Below, one piece after another: positions 37,077 to 48,467 of a DNA stretch of 64,000 nucleotides. The translations under genes and the position numbers were made by a program. Position 1 is the stretch's first letter. Every line of letters starts with the position of its first letter. Source of the stretch: an uncultured Dehalococcoidia bacterium (GTDB lineage Bacteria > Chloroflexota > Dehalococcoidia > Lucifugimonadales > UBA3495); assembly GCA_951813535.1 (NCBI GenBank), contig OX638345.1, forward strand, positions 3,898,608 through 3,962,607. The letters are read 5' to 3'. Under the pieces are notes generated by a model, which worked only from the letters and a program-made list of their open reading frames with translations, did not search any database and was not told where the DNA came from.

Positions 37077-37233
37077 TACTCAAAACTGCAAAGTTTTGGA
37101 GCCGATGAAGGGATTCGAGGATATCGTTAAAATAGGGTGCCGTACAGTCCTGTGAATTGAGGTTTCCTACTCAAATCTACGAGTGCGGTGCGGCAAGGTG
37201 TTGAGAGTTACTGGCAATTTGTCCAGCATTGCA

Positions 37234-38361
37234 CTACGCGGCATCTCGCATCAGATCTGCGAACGCCGCCGCCGCGCCCCGCTGCCAGCCAGGCAATGCA
37301 TGAGCGTAGATGGACAGTGTAATCGCTGCGCTCGAGTGGCCCAAACGCTCGGCGACCACCGCGGGGTTTTGGCCTGACTGCAACAGCATCGTCGCGTGAA
37401 AGTGGCGCAAGCTGTGGAGCGTGACCTCAGGACAATTGGCACGGATCGCTAATCTCGATACCATTCGTCCCAAGACAGTTGGGCGGCACCAATCGGTCGA
37501 TCCTCGTTTGGGAAACACCATATACGGCAGGTCAACGCCCAAAGCAGTCGCCAGGTCTAGTTGCCGAGCACGATGATCTCGGAGCACGCCGACTGTTTCG
37601 GCGTCGAGTTCGATTTCGCGTTCACCGCTTTCGGTTTTTGGCGGTTCCATTTTGACCCCGTGTGCGGTCACTACCAAGGATTGGACCACCGACAAGCAAG
37701 CATCGTCCAGATCTACATGCCTCCATTCCAATCCCGAAATCTCGCCGCGTCGGAGCCCGGTGTACGCGGCTAGATGTACAGCTGGCCACAAGGGATGTCC
37801 GGATCGTTCTGCCGTGGCCAGGAGAGCGTGCACTTGTGAAACCTCCGGGACGAACGCTCTCTTTTTCGGGGATTTCGGAGGTGTAACCAACCTCGCGGGG
37901 TTTCGCCCGATTAGTTCCATTTTCATGGCAAGGTCCATGGCTGCGGTCAAAACATTGTGAACCGCCTCTACCCCTTTAGGATCCATACCGCCCTTTATCA
38001 GTTCCAACTCCAGGTCTTTGATATGTATTGGTGACAATTTCGCCAGCTCCACGCGTCCCAATCCGGGATTGACGTGTAAGCGAATGATCCCCTCATAACG
38101 ATCGACGGTCTTCTCACGTATTCCTCCAATTTGTTTCTCATCCAACCATTTGTCCAACCACTCTCCGACCCTGTACCGGGTTTGGGCGGGGGTAATGCCG
38201 CGGTCCAGCTCGGCCCATATTTCCCGGAGACGGCGTTGGGCGTCCGATTTTTTGCCGCGGACCGTTTCCGTCTTGCGCATGCGTTTGCCGTTGGCGTCGC
38301 GGCCCAGGAACACCTGGATTTCCCAGGACCCCGGGTTGCGTTGTCTGACAGTGCCATTCAT
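37234..38361 (-). CDS. Tyrosine-type site-specific integrase
   Basis: A 375-residue protein with an N-terminal SAM-like core-binding domain (about residues 60-150) and a catalytic domain. The tetrad is visible: Arg204 in TGLRRGE, His316 and Arg319 in HSLRHFH, His342 in RLGHSS, and Tyr352. Intact by length and motifs. It resembles phage or integrative-element integrases. An excisionase-like gene lies upstream. No phage structural or conjugation genes accompany it in the window, so it probably belongs to a small satellite-like or decayed island. I did not find the attachment sites. Confidence 0.92.
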   Translation of the reverse strand: MNGTVRQRNPGSWEIQVFLGRDANGKRMRKTETVRGKKSDAQRRLREIWAELDRGITPAQTRYRVGEWLDKWLDEKQIGGIREKTVDRYEGIIRLHVNPGLGRVELAKLSPIHIKDLELELIKGGMDPKGVEAVHNVLTAAMDLAMKMELIGRNPARLVTPPKSPKKRAFVPEVSQVHALLATAERSGHPLWPAVHLAAYTGLRRGEISGLEWRHVDLDDACLSVVQSLVVTAHGVKMEPPKTESGEREIELDAETVGVLRDHRARQLDLATALGVDLPYMVFPKRGSTDWCRPTVLGRMVSRLAIRANCPEVTLHSLRHFHATMLLQSGQNPAVVAERLGHSSAAITLSIYAHALPGWQRGAAAAFADLMRDAA

Positions 38362-38622
38362 GTCAATGTACCTCCTGTTTTGGGATTGTTGAGTCGGCCG
38401 ATTTCACTGAGACGGTCAACCGAGGTCCACGCGATATCGGACCAGTCGACAGGCAGCGTCGTGTGCCTTGTTCATTAGCGAACGTCTAAACGACGGGGCT
38501 CGCGACAACCCGTGCGTGTCGTCGCCGGCGATAAGGCCAAGGGTTGCCCACGGGTCAAGTGTAGCTCTAGAGCGGAATCTGGAAGGGTTTTTCAGATGCT
38601 TCCCGATCTTCTGGACACGCGA

Positions 38623-38820
38623 TTACGGCGTTGCGGTGGGCGCCTCACCCTCGGGAGACTTCCCCAATCTCTCTTCCAGGGCCCAACGGGGAATGAGTAG
38701 GCGGGCGCCCATCTTGATCGAGTAGATGCGCTTCTGATTGATCTCCTCCCTGACCATCCACTCGCTGACCCCAAGGGCGGTGGCAGCTTCCCTGACCGTG
38801 TACGCCATTCGTTCTGTCAT
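38623..38820 (-). CDS. Excisionase-like HTH protein
   Basis: A 65-residue protein with a MerR-type helix-turn-helix (YTVREAATALGVSEWMVREE, continuing to RLLIPRWALEERL), the layout of excisionases and small DNA-binding helix_turn_helix-17 proteins. It lies 262 bases upstream of the integrase on the same strand and probably directs excision or regulates the integrase. Confidence 0.85.
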   Translation of the reverse strand: MTERMAYTVREAATALGVSEWMVREEINQKRIYSIKMGARLLIPRWALEERLGKSPEGEAPTATP

Positions 38821-39286
38821 GCTAAATCTCCGATGTCGCGGCTAGTCAACGGATCTCAACTGAGCCGTAGCGCCGCATTAGAAATGGGCTCGACCAATCG
38901 AGGAAACGCAGCAACGAGTTGCTTTTCGATGGTCTGTCCACAACATGGAGGGACTGTAAATCAGGCTGGCAGAACGCCGTTTTGCGAATTTTACCCAACG
39001 CGAGAATCAGCCATCAGATGGCCGTTCAGGTGGACACGCGTTGTGGTTCTGCACGAGTTAGCCGGGTAACAAGGGCTCTCAAAGTTGCTGAAATAACTCA
39101 GACGGTAGGATGCCCTTTGCTCAATTATCCAAGTCTGGCCGGACCGCGTCGGTCCACGGCATTCGAGTGGAGCGGCCCCTTTGCCACGGGCCACGTAGAT
39201 CCCCTGATTTCCGGGGGAGCCGAGCTGATTGAGGGAACGCCCGTGCTCGAACCGGGTCGATCCCCGCGCGTGCGTGGTGGTCCGCG
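38821..39286. other. Intergenic, no gene seen
   Basis: Frames here are short or low quality. The region upstream of 38820 should carry the promoter of the excisionase gene. Confidence 0.4.
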
Positions 39287-39997
39287 CTACATTCTCTGGA
39301 CGGGGGTGTATGGGACGAAGGTAACGTCTCGATCTTGTTTGCTGGACGGAGCTTCTTGTTGTCCCACTGTGTACGCCAGCGTGCGTAGACCGGTTGCTAG
39401 ATTGAGGATGTGGGCCCGTTCCGACGCTCTCGCACGGTCGTGGTTCTGGACGGTCATTGAAATTTCCGCTACGGCGTAGACCAAGGACCCGTCAGGGTCT
39501 TCGCATCGAATAATCACGTCGGCGTCTTCGAGCTGGTCGGCCTGTTGGCGGGAGATCCGTCCCTGGCGTATGGCGGGAAGTAGCATTTCGCTCTCGAAGT
39601 CGTCCGACGGTCTGCGGCTGGCGTGTACGACTGTGGCTTTCTCCATGCCCAGCAGTCGTCTGATCCGTCGGCGCGACTGTTCGATGGCGGTGGTCTCGTA
39701 GTCGTTGCCCATGAGATGGCTGGTCTGGCCAGATATGCGGGCTTGCCCATCTCTGATCTCGGTCACGTCGTTGTCGAGTTTGTCAAAACGTTCGCGAACC
39801 GCCTGCTCAAATTGGGTCAGACGGATGGGCAACTGGAGGAGTTCCTCGGTGAGGATTTCCTTGCGCAACTCCTGGCGCAGGTCATCGTCTTTGCGTATGA
39901 ACTGGAGCATCCACTGCCGCATCTCGCTTTGGAGGGCGGGATCTTGGTTGATTGCGTCCAGCATCGTGCGCAGGGTTTCAACGTTCTGTTGAGTCAT
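39287..39997 (-). CDS. Hypothetical protein with coiled coil and a nuclease-like C-terminal domain
   Basis: A 236-residue protein starting at the ATG at 39997, with GAGG upstream. Residues 1-90 are helical and charged (QFEQAVRERFDKLDNDVTEI), probably a coiled coil. Residues 120-236 contain QLEDADVIIRCEDPDGS and VYAVAEISMTVQNHDRARAS, which resembles a PD-(D/E)XK-like core with Asp, Glu and a variant third residue. I have seen similar proteins as conserved hypotheticals; no function is established. Intact. Confidence 0.6.
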   Translation of the reverse strand: MTQQNVETLRTMLDAINQDPALQSEMRQWMLQFIRKDDDLRQELRKEILTEELLQLPIRLTQFEQAVRERFDKLDNDVTEIRDGQARISGQTSHLMGNDYETTAIEQSRRRIRRLLGMEKATVVHASRRPSDDFESEMLLPAIRQGRISRQQADQLEDADVIIRCEDPDGSLVYAVAEISMTVQNHDRARASERAHILNLATGLRTLAYTVGQQEAPSSKQDRDVTFVPYTPVQRM

Positions 39998-40098
39998 GGT
40001 TGCCTCTTGGTCACCATTATATGAGGGGGTGGGATGGTTTGCCCACTGGCTCTACTTCGCGCCCGCGTGGTTCGCTAGCGGTCGTCGTGGACGTCGGT

Positions 40099-40838
40099 CT
40101 AGACGGACTTGGCGGCGCCGTGCCACAGCAGGGCTTCACGCAGGTCCTGTGCTGGCCCGGTTGGAAATCGGTTGTGCTCGTATCGGCTGAGGTCCGTATC
40201 CTGGGCTGGGTAGCCGGGTAGCGCTGGGGACTGTTCGCTGTGGTAGACCATGAACGCGACCTGCTGGAGGTTCCGGAGCAGTGGATTGAAACCCATCCAG
40301 CCGGGCTGTCGGGACAGTTTGGTCATGACGAATTCGGACTGCTGGTCGGTGTCGGTCAGCCAGCGTTGTGATGCGACGCCGATGGTGTTCTCGTTCTCGG
40401 CGTGCTGGGCCATGGCGTGCAGGATCAGGGCGATGGAACCGGAGTACTACTGCCGTTCCGTGAGGTGGCTGTTGTCGGGCTGGTCGGGCCGCTGGTGGAA
40501 GTCGATGCGGCGGAAAAGGTCTGCTGCGTCATGGTACAGGCGCTGGGCCTGTAGGCAGTCGTTGAGGCCGTGTAGGTCGGATCCGTAGGCTGTGTGTGGC
40601 GTCACGTTGATGGGCTCGTCTGGGCTACGTCGAATGGGTACTGGAGGCCGTTGTGTGCCGTCATGTTCACGATCTCGGCTTTGGTGGGGGCGGCGCCAAT
40701 CATGCTGTCGCGCATGTCGTTCCAGATCGTGACCGTCTGGAGTAGTTGTTCGCTGGAGGGCGTGTGGGGCCATCCCGACATAGTTTCGGAACACCCAAGC
40801 GCGTGTGCAGCTTCCGGACGGGGCTGGTGCGGTGTCAT
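40099..40838 (-). pseudogene. Decayed hypothetical gene
   Basis: A gene-like start lies at 40838 (ATG with GAGGAG upstream, reading TPHQPRPEAAHALGC). A frameshift near 40610 moves to HTAYGSDLHGLNDCLQAQRL, and a TAG in TERQ-stop-YSGSIALILHAMAQ interrupts the last part, which ends ...REALLWHGAAKSV at 40099. Repaired, the product would be about 245 residues and helical. I recognise no family. Confidence 0.5.
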
Positions 40839-40944
40839 CTTTGGTTTCTCCTCACTCTCGCAGGTGTCGGCGCTGCTGATCGGCGATTTGCTTCTGGCGC
40901 AGAAAAACTGTACGCCTCTTGCATAGTTGTCCGTCTTCGTATGC

Positions 40945-42119
40945 TTGTACAGCCAGCCAGGCAGCGTTGGCGGGGAAGCGTCCCGAGGGCAGGTGATTGA
41001 GCCCGACGCCGTACTTGAGATCGCGGATGGTGTTCTCGATCTCGGCGTGGTGACGATGGCCGGCCTCCATGTACAGGGTGTCGCCGTCCCGGTCGGTGAT
41101 GAAGGCGTGGTAACTGTAGATGGCAAACAGCGCCAGTTGAGATCCGGAAGTGGGCTTTACCCGCCGGACGATGAGCCGCACGGCTGTGGCGTCGGGCTCG
41201 TGCTGGAAGGGCGTGTATTCCGTCTCTGCCGCGTCGGCGGCGCCCTCCATCCAATATGGGATGGGCGTCCAGTCGGCCTCGGGTATGGCCTCGATGATGT
41301 TCCGCAAACTGGCGTGCTGGCGGACGGTGATGGAGTATCGGACCTTCGCCTTGCGGCAGGCGGCGACGATGGCGTGGTTGTAGAAGCCACTTTCGGCCCG
41401 CACGGTGAGTTGACCCGTGGCTCCGGCGTAGCGCACGCGGCTCACCGTCTCCCGCAGGAAGTGGGCGGCGCCCCGGGCCGGGTTGGCTCCGCCCTTGCGC
41501 AGTCGTACCATCAGCACGTCGCCGGTGCCCGCGGTGACGGCGACGTGCGGGTGATAGTCCCGCTGGCCGGCATAGTTGCGGCGCTGAGCGCCCTCCTTTG
41601 ACAGCCCATAGGTTTCGCAGAGGGTGGAGTCCAGATAGATGGTCAACGTGTCATCGCCCGGTCCTGCCCCAGCAGACCATGCTCGGGCGAACAACTCTCG
41701 GCACACCCGATCCAGTTGGCGCACGTGGCCCCAACGGAAACTCCGGAGGAAGGTCCCCCAGCGCGTCAGCGTTGTCGGTGCAGTCGCCAACGGCCGGCGC
41801 CGAGGCCACCAACGTAAGCATCTTGTCGTCGGCGTTGGCCCGATCCGGGGCATCTCCCAGACTAACGTAATGGTCCGCCAGCGGCCCCAGAGCCAAGCGG
41901 TGGGCCAGGGTGACCGGCAGCAACAATGGGCATTTGCCACGAGGCGGTGGTCATTAAAAGTGACGTGGATACGATAGGGGCTCAGGTGGTAGCATCCGAT
42001 AGGTCCTCTAGTTTCAGGATGGTTTTCGTTGTCAAAAGCCATTATCCCCGTAGCCGGGAGCACCCTCTCATCCCATCACCACCACGCCAAGCTCACCCTT
42101 TCAGTGGATTGGGGCTTAG
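40945..42119 (-). pseudogene. IS1380-family element, truncated and frameshifted
   Basis: The sequence closely follows the intact copy at 52987-54360 and shares its right end (GTGGATTGGGGCTTAG, here ending at 42119). The N-terminal part is split: the proper frame gives LLLPVTLAHRLALG in one frame and GTFLRSFRWGHVRQLDR in another, with about 20 residues lost between. Similarity ends after FPANAAWLAVQ near 40945, so the last 70 or so residues are missing. The 403-codon frame at 40852-42063 is therefore a composite, not a functional transposase. Confidence 0.85.
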
Positions 42120-42238
42120 TTTAGTAAACTCAATTATGCTCTTCAGAAGCGCGAGACGGTTCGGCCAATTGTTGTCACTGACAGCCTTGGAAATAAGAGT
42201 TGTTTCGTAGGAACAACACTCGGAGTGGGATCGATAAT

Positions 42239-42718
42239 ATGACACAACTCTCTCAAGATGACTTTGGATCGTCACAGCGGCATGATCAGTTCGAATATGC
42301 ATGGCGTTGGTTCGATATGCACGCAAGGCAACGCGTGCTCATGTTTAACTTTTTCCTGTTGGCGGCAGGTGCCATTGCCAACGCGTACGGACTGTTGTTT
42401 CGAGAGCAACTCTATGGACCGGCTACCGCGGTAGCCTTAATCGGGTTAATCGTTAGTTTAATGGCATACGTCTTGGACGTACGGAACCACCAGTTGGTGG
42501 ACATGGGTGAGGAGGCCCTGAAGCAGGTTGAAAAAGACTATCTTTCCCCCATTGTACCGGAAACTGAAACCCAACCTAGGTACGCAATTCTGACCAGAGA
42601 AACCCAGCCGCACTTTTGGCAGAAGCACAAGTACCTGATCAGGGGTTTGGAAGCAGTCGCAGCGCTTGGTTATCTTGCGGCCGGCATACACTCGGCAATA
42701 ATGTTATTCCAGTGTTGA
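42239..42718 (+). CDS. Small membrane protein, possible defence effector
   Basis: A 159-residue protein, started at the ATG at 42239 (TQLSQDDFGSS). It has two closely spaced membrane segments (about residues 32-52 and 60-80) and a third near 138-156. After the second segment a conserved-looking patch reads LDVRNHQLVDMGEEALKQVE. The arrangement recalls SLATT- or RipA-like small membrane modules, some of which are effectors in nucleotide-signalling defence. It lies on the same strand as the CD-NTase operon at 47.9 kb, separated from it only by IS sequence. The membrane topology is visible; the effector role is speculation from context. Confidence 0.6.
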   Translation: MTQLSQDDFGSSQRHDQFEYAWRWFDMHARQRVLMFNFFLLAAGAIANAYGLLFREQLYGPATAVALIGLIVSLMAYVLDVRNHQLVDMGEEALKQVEKDYLSPIVPETETQPRYAILTRETQPHFWQKHKYLIRGLEAVAALGYLAAGIHSAIMLFQC

Positions 42719-42859
42719 GGTTCTCGTTTCCCGAGACCATAATCATGAGGTTGTGATTATACTCCGCGTCTACGGTCTGGCTGTCTACCGTGAGATGGTG
42801 ATTCCTGATTGGGAGTCTGAAGCGGATCTGCGGCGAGCGATTGAAGTAAGCGCTGTCCA

Positions 42860-43607
42860 ATTAGGTAGGACCCATGGAGAGACGCGGCGAGCACTAGCCT
42901 GCGCGGGACACGCTGGCCAAGTACGTGGCGGCGGCCAAGGCGAAGGCCATTGCCCCGGACGGGCCGGATGCCACTGGACAGCAGTTGAGTCGGTTGCTGA
43001 CGATAGGTCACTACGGCGCATGGAAATGCCCGGGCGGGGCCTGCTTTTACCGTGGGCGCACCAGATTTGCCAGTGGCTCACCGGCGACCGGTTGCAGGTG
43101 CCTCGCAGCATTCACGAGTGGCTGACGATTTGAGGTTGTACGGTATCGTATGCGTCGCTGCCGCGTTCCATCGCCCAGCCTTTGCGCAATTCCGCTATCC
43201 GCGCCGGGCGCACCGCGCGTTTCATACACGCCTGTGACTTCTCCAAGGCCATGGCTCAAGTCAAGGCGAACAACTCCATGGACCGTACCTTCCAGTCCTT
43301 CCTGACGCCTGATCTGTTCATCCTCGACGAGCTGGGCTTCGTGCCCCTGTCTCACACCGGCGCGGAACTGCTCTTCGAGGTCTTCAGCCAACGCTACGAA
43401 CGGGGCTCCATCCTGGTGACCACCAACCTGCCCTTCGACGAGTGGACCTCGGTCTTCGGGTCGGAACGGCTCACCGGCGCGCTGCTGGACCGCGTCACCC
43501 ACCACGTGCACATCCTGGAGATGAACGGCGACAGCTACCGTCTCAGGGGCAGCCGCCGGGATGCTGCGGCGGGGGTGGCGTCGCCGGATCGGTCAGCCGC
43601 CGGTTAG
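42860..43607 (+). pseudogene. IS21 remnant: istA start fused to istB end
   Basis: The left part matches the istA N-terminal region (DTLAKYVAAAKAKAIAPDGP, then QQLSRLLTIG and HQICQWLTGDRLQVPR). At about 43150 it passes into the end of istB (MAQVKANNSMDRTFQSFLT, LFILDELGFV, LVTTNLPFDEWTSVFG). The whole catalytic part of istA and the Walker A of istB are deleted. It is not close to the IS21 at 16 kb. Confidence 0.8.
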
Positions 43608-43729
43608 CGCCCCGCAGGTGTGAAAACTGGACCGCCGTCAATGCGGGAGGCCCCACCCCGCCCCGGGCCGTCAGGCACCGCCTCGGTGGTCCGGCATTAC
43701 GCCGCCTAAGTGGTACAGTTTTCCGGGAA

Positions 43730-45341
43730 TGTTGAGAAAGTCGCCGGACCGACAGCGGGTTTACCGCATCGTGGGCCTGAGAGGGATCAACAACCAGTGC
43801 ATCAGGAAAAAGCGCAGCGATGACGCTTCGGAACTCATCGTCGCATCGGCAATGGCGTACTCTGCACCCGCGAGAGTTCCTGCATCGGGCGACGCCGGAC
43901 CAGGTGGTCCTATCCCTCGGCCCAGCTTGCGCACCATCTTCTTCACATTGTGGGCCAGCGCCGCCAGGTATCCTTCGCAGTCCACCTTCCACAGCCCCCG
44001 CAACCGGGATTTATCCCATCCCAACCGGTCCAGGGAAGCCAAGGTTCCTTCCGCGATGGTCCGCCTTCGAAATCGTTCCCGTTGGTATGCAGCGGTCCAG
44101 TTCCGCTCCCGGGCTCTTGAATAGACCGAGTGATATATCGTCACACTGAAGAAACGCCGCTTTTGACCAGGAGGCAGGCAGGTTTCCTTGATGGGGCAAG
44201 CTTGGCTATCCTTCTGGCGCGCCACATACAGGTAGGCCCGTTGACGTTTGTGGTACGCACCCCGTCGCAGGATCTTGTCTTGTGGGCAAATCAGGTGGTC
44301 GCCATGATGGACAAACTCGCCGCTGGCCACCATGCTGGTTTCCTGTCTGGGATGAATGGGGATGTACGCCGTGATGTCCTGGTCTTCCAAGAGTTCCCGC
44401 AGCTGGCCGACGCTGTAGCCGGTGTCCCCAGCCAGCGAGCTTGGCGGCAAGGGCAGCCGCTCCAGCAGATCGGGAACTGCTTTCCACTCGCCCTCGGAGG
44501 CGTGAGTTACTCCTCGGGACACGATGAAACTACCCAGGTCAACGATGACGTTCTCCTGGTAATGCAGGCCGGACGGTTTACCGGGCCGGCTGGTACGCCA
44601 GCGAGCGTCGGTATCCACCGGACTCAGCGGCAGCCGGCCATCGGGCCTCTGGAAGTACCGTGCTTCTTCGTGCTCAACTCCGTTGTCGTCAACCGTTGTC
44701 TCCGCAATCACGAACAGGCCATTGACCTGGACGGCCTGCTCCTTGAACTCTTCGACGCTCATCCCGCAGGGCGACAGGTCATGGCTGTTGACATTGGCCT
44801 TCACCAGGCTGGAATCCACGTACATCTCCGGCGACAACAACCCTATGCGCAGCAACTCGTCGTTCAGGCCGTCAAAGACTGCCCCGAAACCGTCGCGACC
44901 AATCCGGTCGATGAAGTGGCTGATGCTGGAGTGGTCGAACACCGGGTCATCGATGGTCAGGAAACAGAACCATCGGTAGGCGATGTTTTCCGAGACGGCT
45001 GAGCACAACCTCCGGAAGGACGCGATGTTGTACAGCGAGCAGATCAGCAGCGCCCTGACCATCACCTCGGGATGGATCGCCGGTCGGCCAAAATCCGGAC
45101 AGTAATACTCTTCCAGGGGCGCTGCCACCTTGGCAAAGTCCAGCTGCTCGTCAATCCGGATCAGCAGGTGGTTGGGGTCGATGAAATCCCGCAACTGTTT
45201 GCTGGTGAACTGGAACAGGGTGGAGTCCCTGCGGGACCGGTCCAGCGGTTCGATCATCGGCGCCCCCGGCAACAACGGACCGTCCCGGCATTGTAGCCCA
45301 ACACCCCACTGCTATCGGCTTCAACCACGACTTTTTCAACA
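43730..45341 (-). mobile_element. IS1182-family element, apparently complete
   Basis: The ends are imperfect inverted repeats: TGTTGAGAAAGTCG at 43730 and CGACTTTTTCAACA ending at 45341. The same TTGAGAAAGTCGCCG end, inverted, closes the broken relative at 47596-47611, which confirms the boundary. No clear target duplication was seen. Confidence 0.75.
43761..45257 (-). CDS. IS1182-family transposase
   Basis: A 498-residue protein started at the ATG at 45257. The N-terminal DUF772-like domain (IHPEVMVRALLICSLY, FRRLCSAVSENIAYRW) is followed by the DDE core: YVDSSLVKAN near residue 155, LAGDTGYSVGQL near 285 and a C-terminal acidic residue in RRRTIAEGTLASLDRLG. It also has the Cys-rich CPIKETCLP insertion typical of the family. 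Intact. Confidence 0.9.
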   Translation of the reverse strand: MIEPLDRSRRDSTLFQFTSKQLRDFIDPNHLLIRIDEQLDFAKVAAPLEEYYCPDFGRPAIHPEVMVRALLICSLYNIASFRRLCSAVSENIAYRWFCFLTIDDPVFDHSSISHFIDRIGRDGFGAVFDGLNDELLRIGLLSPEMYVDSSLVKANVNSHDLSPCGMSVEEFKEQAVQVNGLFVIAETTVDDNGVEHEEARYFQRPDGRLPLSPVDTDARWRTSRPGKPSGLHYQENVIVDLGSFIVSRGVTHASEGEWKAVPDLLERLPLPPSSLAGDTGYSVGQLRELLEDQDITAYIPIHPRQETSMVASGEFVHHGDHLICPQDKILRRGAYHKRQRAYLYVARQKDSQACPIKETCLPPGQKRRFFSVTIYHSVYSRARERNWTAAYQRERFRRRTIAEGTLASLDRLGWDKSRLRGLWKVDCEGYLAALAHNVKKMVRKLGRGIGPPGPASPDAGTLAGAEYAIADATMSSEASSLRFFLMHWLLIPLRPTMR

Positions 45342-45446
45342 CTCCCTTTCCGCCGCCCTTGTATCTTGGCTGAGCGGTGGATAGTTTTCTGTCTGCTCAA
45401 CCGCGTAGGGTGCGGCAGACCGGTCCGCCCTGGGTCAAAGAAGACC

Positions 45447-46541
<1,095 letters not shown>

Positions 46542-46547
46542 ACACCT

Positions 46548-47611
46548 GGTCAAGGCCAACGCGAGTGGCTACGGTTTGGAGTCCAATGGGATGTCCGTGG
46601 CGGAGTTCAAGGAACAGGCTATCGAGGGAAACGGTCTTTTCGTGCTGACTGAGATTGCCGTTGACGATGCTGGTGTTGAGCATGAGAAGGTGCGGCACTT
46701 CCAGAGTCCAGAAGGACGTATGCCACTGAACCCAGTGGACACTGACGCCCATTGGAAAACCACCAGAGCAGGCAAGGCGTCGGGATTGCAGTACGAGGAG
46801 AACGTCATCGTTGACCTGGGCGGGTTCATCCTGTCCAGAGGGGTAACCCACGCCTCTGAACGGGAGTCTAAAGCGGTTGCTAGGCTACTTGAAGGTCTCC
46901 CTCTGCCACTGGTGTCGCTGGCTGCGGACACCGGCTACAGCGATGGTCGGCTCCGGCATCTGCTGGAGGAACAGGAAATCGTGCCCTACATCCCCATCCA
47001 TCCCAAGCAGGAAACCAGCATGGTGGCCAGCGGCGATTTCGTCTATCACGGCGACCACCTGATTTGCCCACAGGGCAAGACGCTGCGTCGGGGTTCGTAC
47101 CACAAATGGCAACGATCCTACCAGTACGTGGCGCGTCAGAAGGATTGTCAGACCTGCCCCATCAAGGACACCTGTCTCCCGCCGGGACAAAACCGGCGGT
47201 ACTTCGGCTCACCATATATCACCCGGAGTATTCGAGGGCTCGGGAGCGTAACCGGACTGCGGCGTACCGACGCGAGAGCATCCGGCGTAAGACAATCGTG
47301 GAGGGAACGTTCGTCTCGCTTGACCACTTTAAATGGAAGAAGTTCCGACTGCGCGGTTTGTGGAAGATAGACTACGAGGGGTGCATGGCGGCACTGGCCC
47401 ACAACGTGCTGAAGATGGTGCGGAAATTAGGGCGTGGCGTCGGGCCACCAGGTCCGGTGGCGCCCGCTGCCTCCCTTGCCACGAGTGGAGGGCATGCCGC
47501 AGACGATGCGGTGGCCGAATCGGTCGCGCTGCTATGGTGCTTTGCCTGGACCCTCTGCCTCAAGCCCGCGCTACGTTAGGTCTACCGTTAATTCGGCGAC
47601 TTTCTCAACGG
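46548..47611 (+). pseudogene. IS1182-family copy, N-terminal third lost and frameshifted
   Basis: Coding begins mid-gene as LVKANASGYGLESNGMSVAE, matching residue 160 onward of the intact IS1182 transposase. It runs in one frame to about 47205 and continues in another (RLTIYHPEYSRARERNRTAA) to the stop at 47579. The right inverted repeat is at 47596-47611. The left part is not found on the other side of the IS110 element, so this is not a simple insertion. Confidence 0.85.
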
Positions 47612-47810
47612 ACCCGTCCATGACAATCGCCAGATTAGTCTCCTTAAAAATCGCACGCATGGACCGGTTGACTACCGATCAACGGACTATCACAATGAGT
47701 GACCGGAACTGATATGCGCCGAGGGCGGCGGCAAAACACCCCACTGGGGTGATGCTTGACGGCCATAGCTTGGCCGGTGGGTGGGCTAGCGAACACAGTT
47801 CACGCCCCTT

Positions 47811-47830
47811 CAGGAATTACGTAATTCCTG
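47811..47830. promoter_or_regulatory. Perfect 20-bp palindrome upstream of the CBASS-like operon
   Basis: CAGGAATTACGTAATTCCTG is a perfect palindrome, 80 bases before the queC-like start. It is flanked by CCTT on the left and ATCCTGAAAGG on the right, adding a second weaker symmetry (CCTTCAGG with CCTGAAAGG). It is well placed for a dimeric repressor or activator of the operon; alternatively it could be a transcript hairpin. Confidence 0.5.
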
Positions 47831-47909
47831 ATCCTGAAAGGGACCACAAACTCAATTTACTCGCTTACTCCGAAACCCGCTAGTCCTCCCAACGACACGC
47901 AGGCACTAT

Positions 47910-48467
47910 ATGCAAACGGCGAAAACGGTTATTTTGATGAGTGGTGGCATCGACTCCACGACTGTTGCGGCAATTTATCGAAGCGCAGACGCTCAGGCTA
48001 CTGGGCTATTCGTCGATTACGGTCAACCGTCTTCACAAAGCGAATGGCAATCTGCTCGCCGGATCGCTGGGGAATACGGCATCCCCATTCACAAAATCGA
48101 GATGGGATTTAGGTTGGCGTCTGCCAAGGGCGAATTCTTCGGCAGGAACGCTTTGTTGATTCTGACCGCTGCCGGAACTTCAGAGACCAGGCCCTTGGAA
48201 ATCGTGTTGGGAATTCATGCGTTTGCCGAGTACTATGACACCACGCCGTTATTCGTCAGGCATATGAAGCGTCTCTTGACCGGCTACTTTGAGGACACAG
48301 TGACCCTTGCGACACCTCTTCTCCAATATACTAAAGCAGAAGTGATTCAGTACTCACGAGAGCTTGGCGTTCCATTGGAATTGACCTATAGCTGTGAATA
48401 TCAGAACGATCCGCCGTGTTTGCGGTGCCCATCATGTGAGGACAGAGATGCAATCCTTGCCAGATGA
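47910..48467 (+). CDS. QueC-like protein of a type IV CBASS operon (Cap9-like)
   Basis: A 185-residue protein, shorter than housekeeping QueC (about 220-230). It has the PP-loop ATP site SGGIDST at residues 11-17 and a C-terminal zinc site with Cys162, 170, 173 and 176 (SCEYQNDPPCLRCPSC). QueC makes preQ0 from carboxy-deazaguanine. QueC-like Cap9 proteins of type IV CBASS have instead been reported to attach a deazaguanine to the N-terminus of the CD-NTase. No queD, queE or folE gene lies nearby, which argues against a tRNA queuosine pathway. The gene overlaps the next one by 20 bases. The enzyme family is certain; the CBASS role rests on the two following genes. Confidence 0.88.
   Translation: MQTAKTVILMSGGIDSTTVAAIYRSADAQATGLFVDYGQPSSQSEWQSARRIAGEYGIPIHKIEMGFRLASAKGEFFGRNALLILTAAGTSETRPLEIVLGIHAFAEYYDTTPLFVRHMKRLLTGYFEDTVTLATPLLQYTKAEVIQYSRELGVPLELTYSCEYQNDPPCLRCPSCEDRDAILAR

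Noticed and set aside
37000-37233. A tRNA gene as integrase attachment site
   Set aside because: I looked for cloverleaf arms and a T-loop motif near the integrase and found none; only a terminator hairpin is visible.
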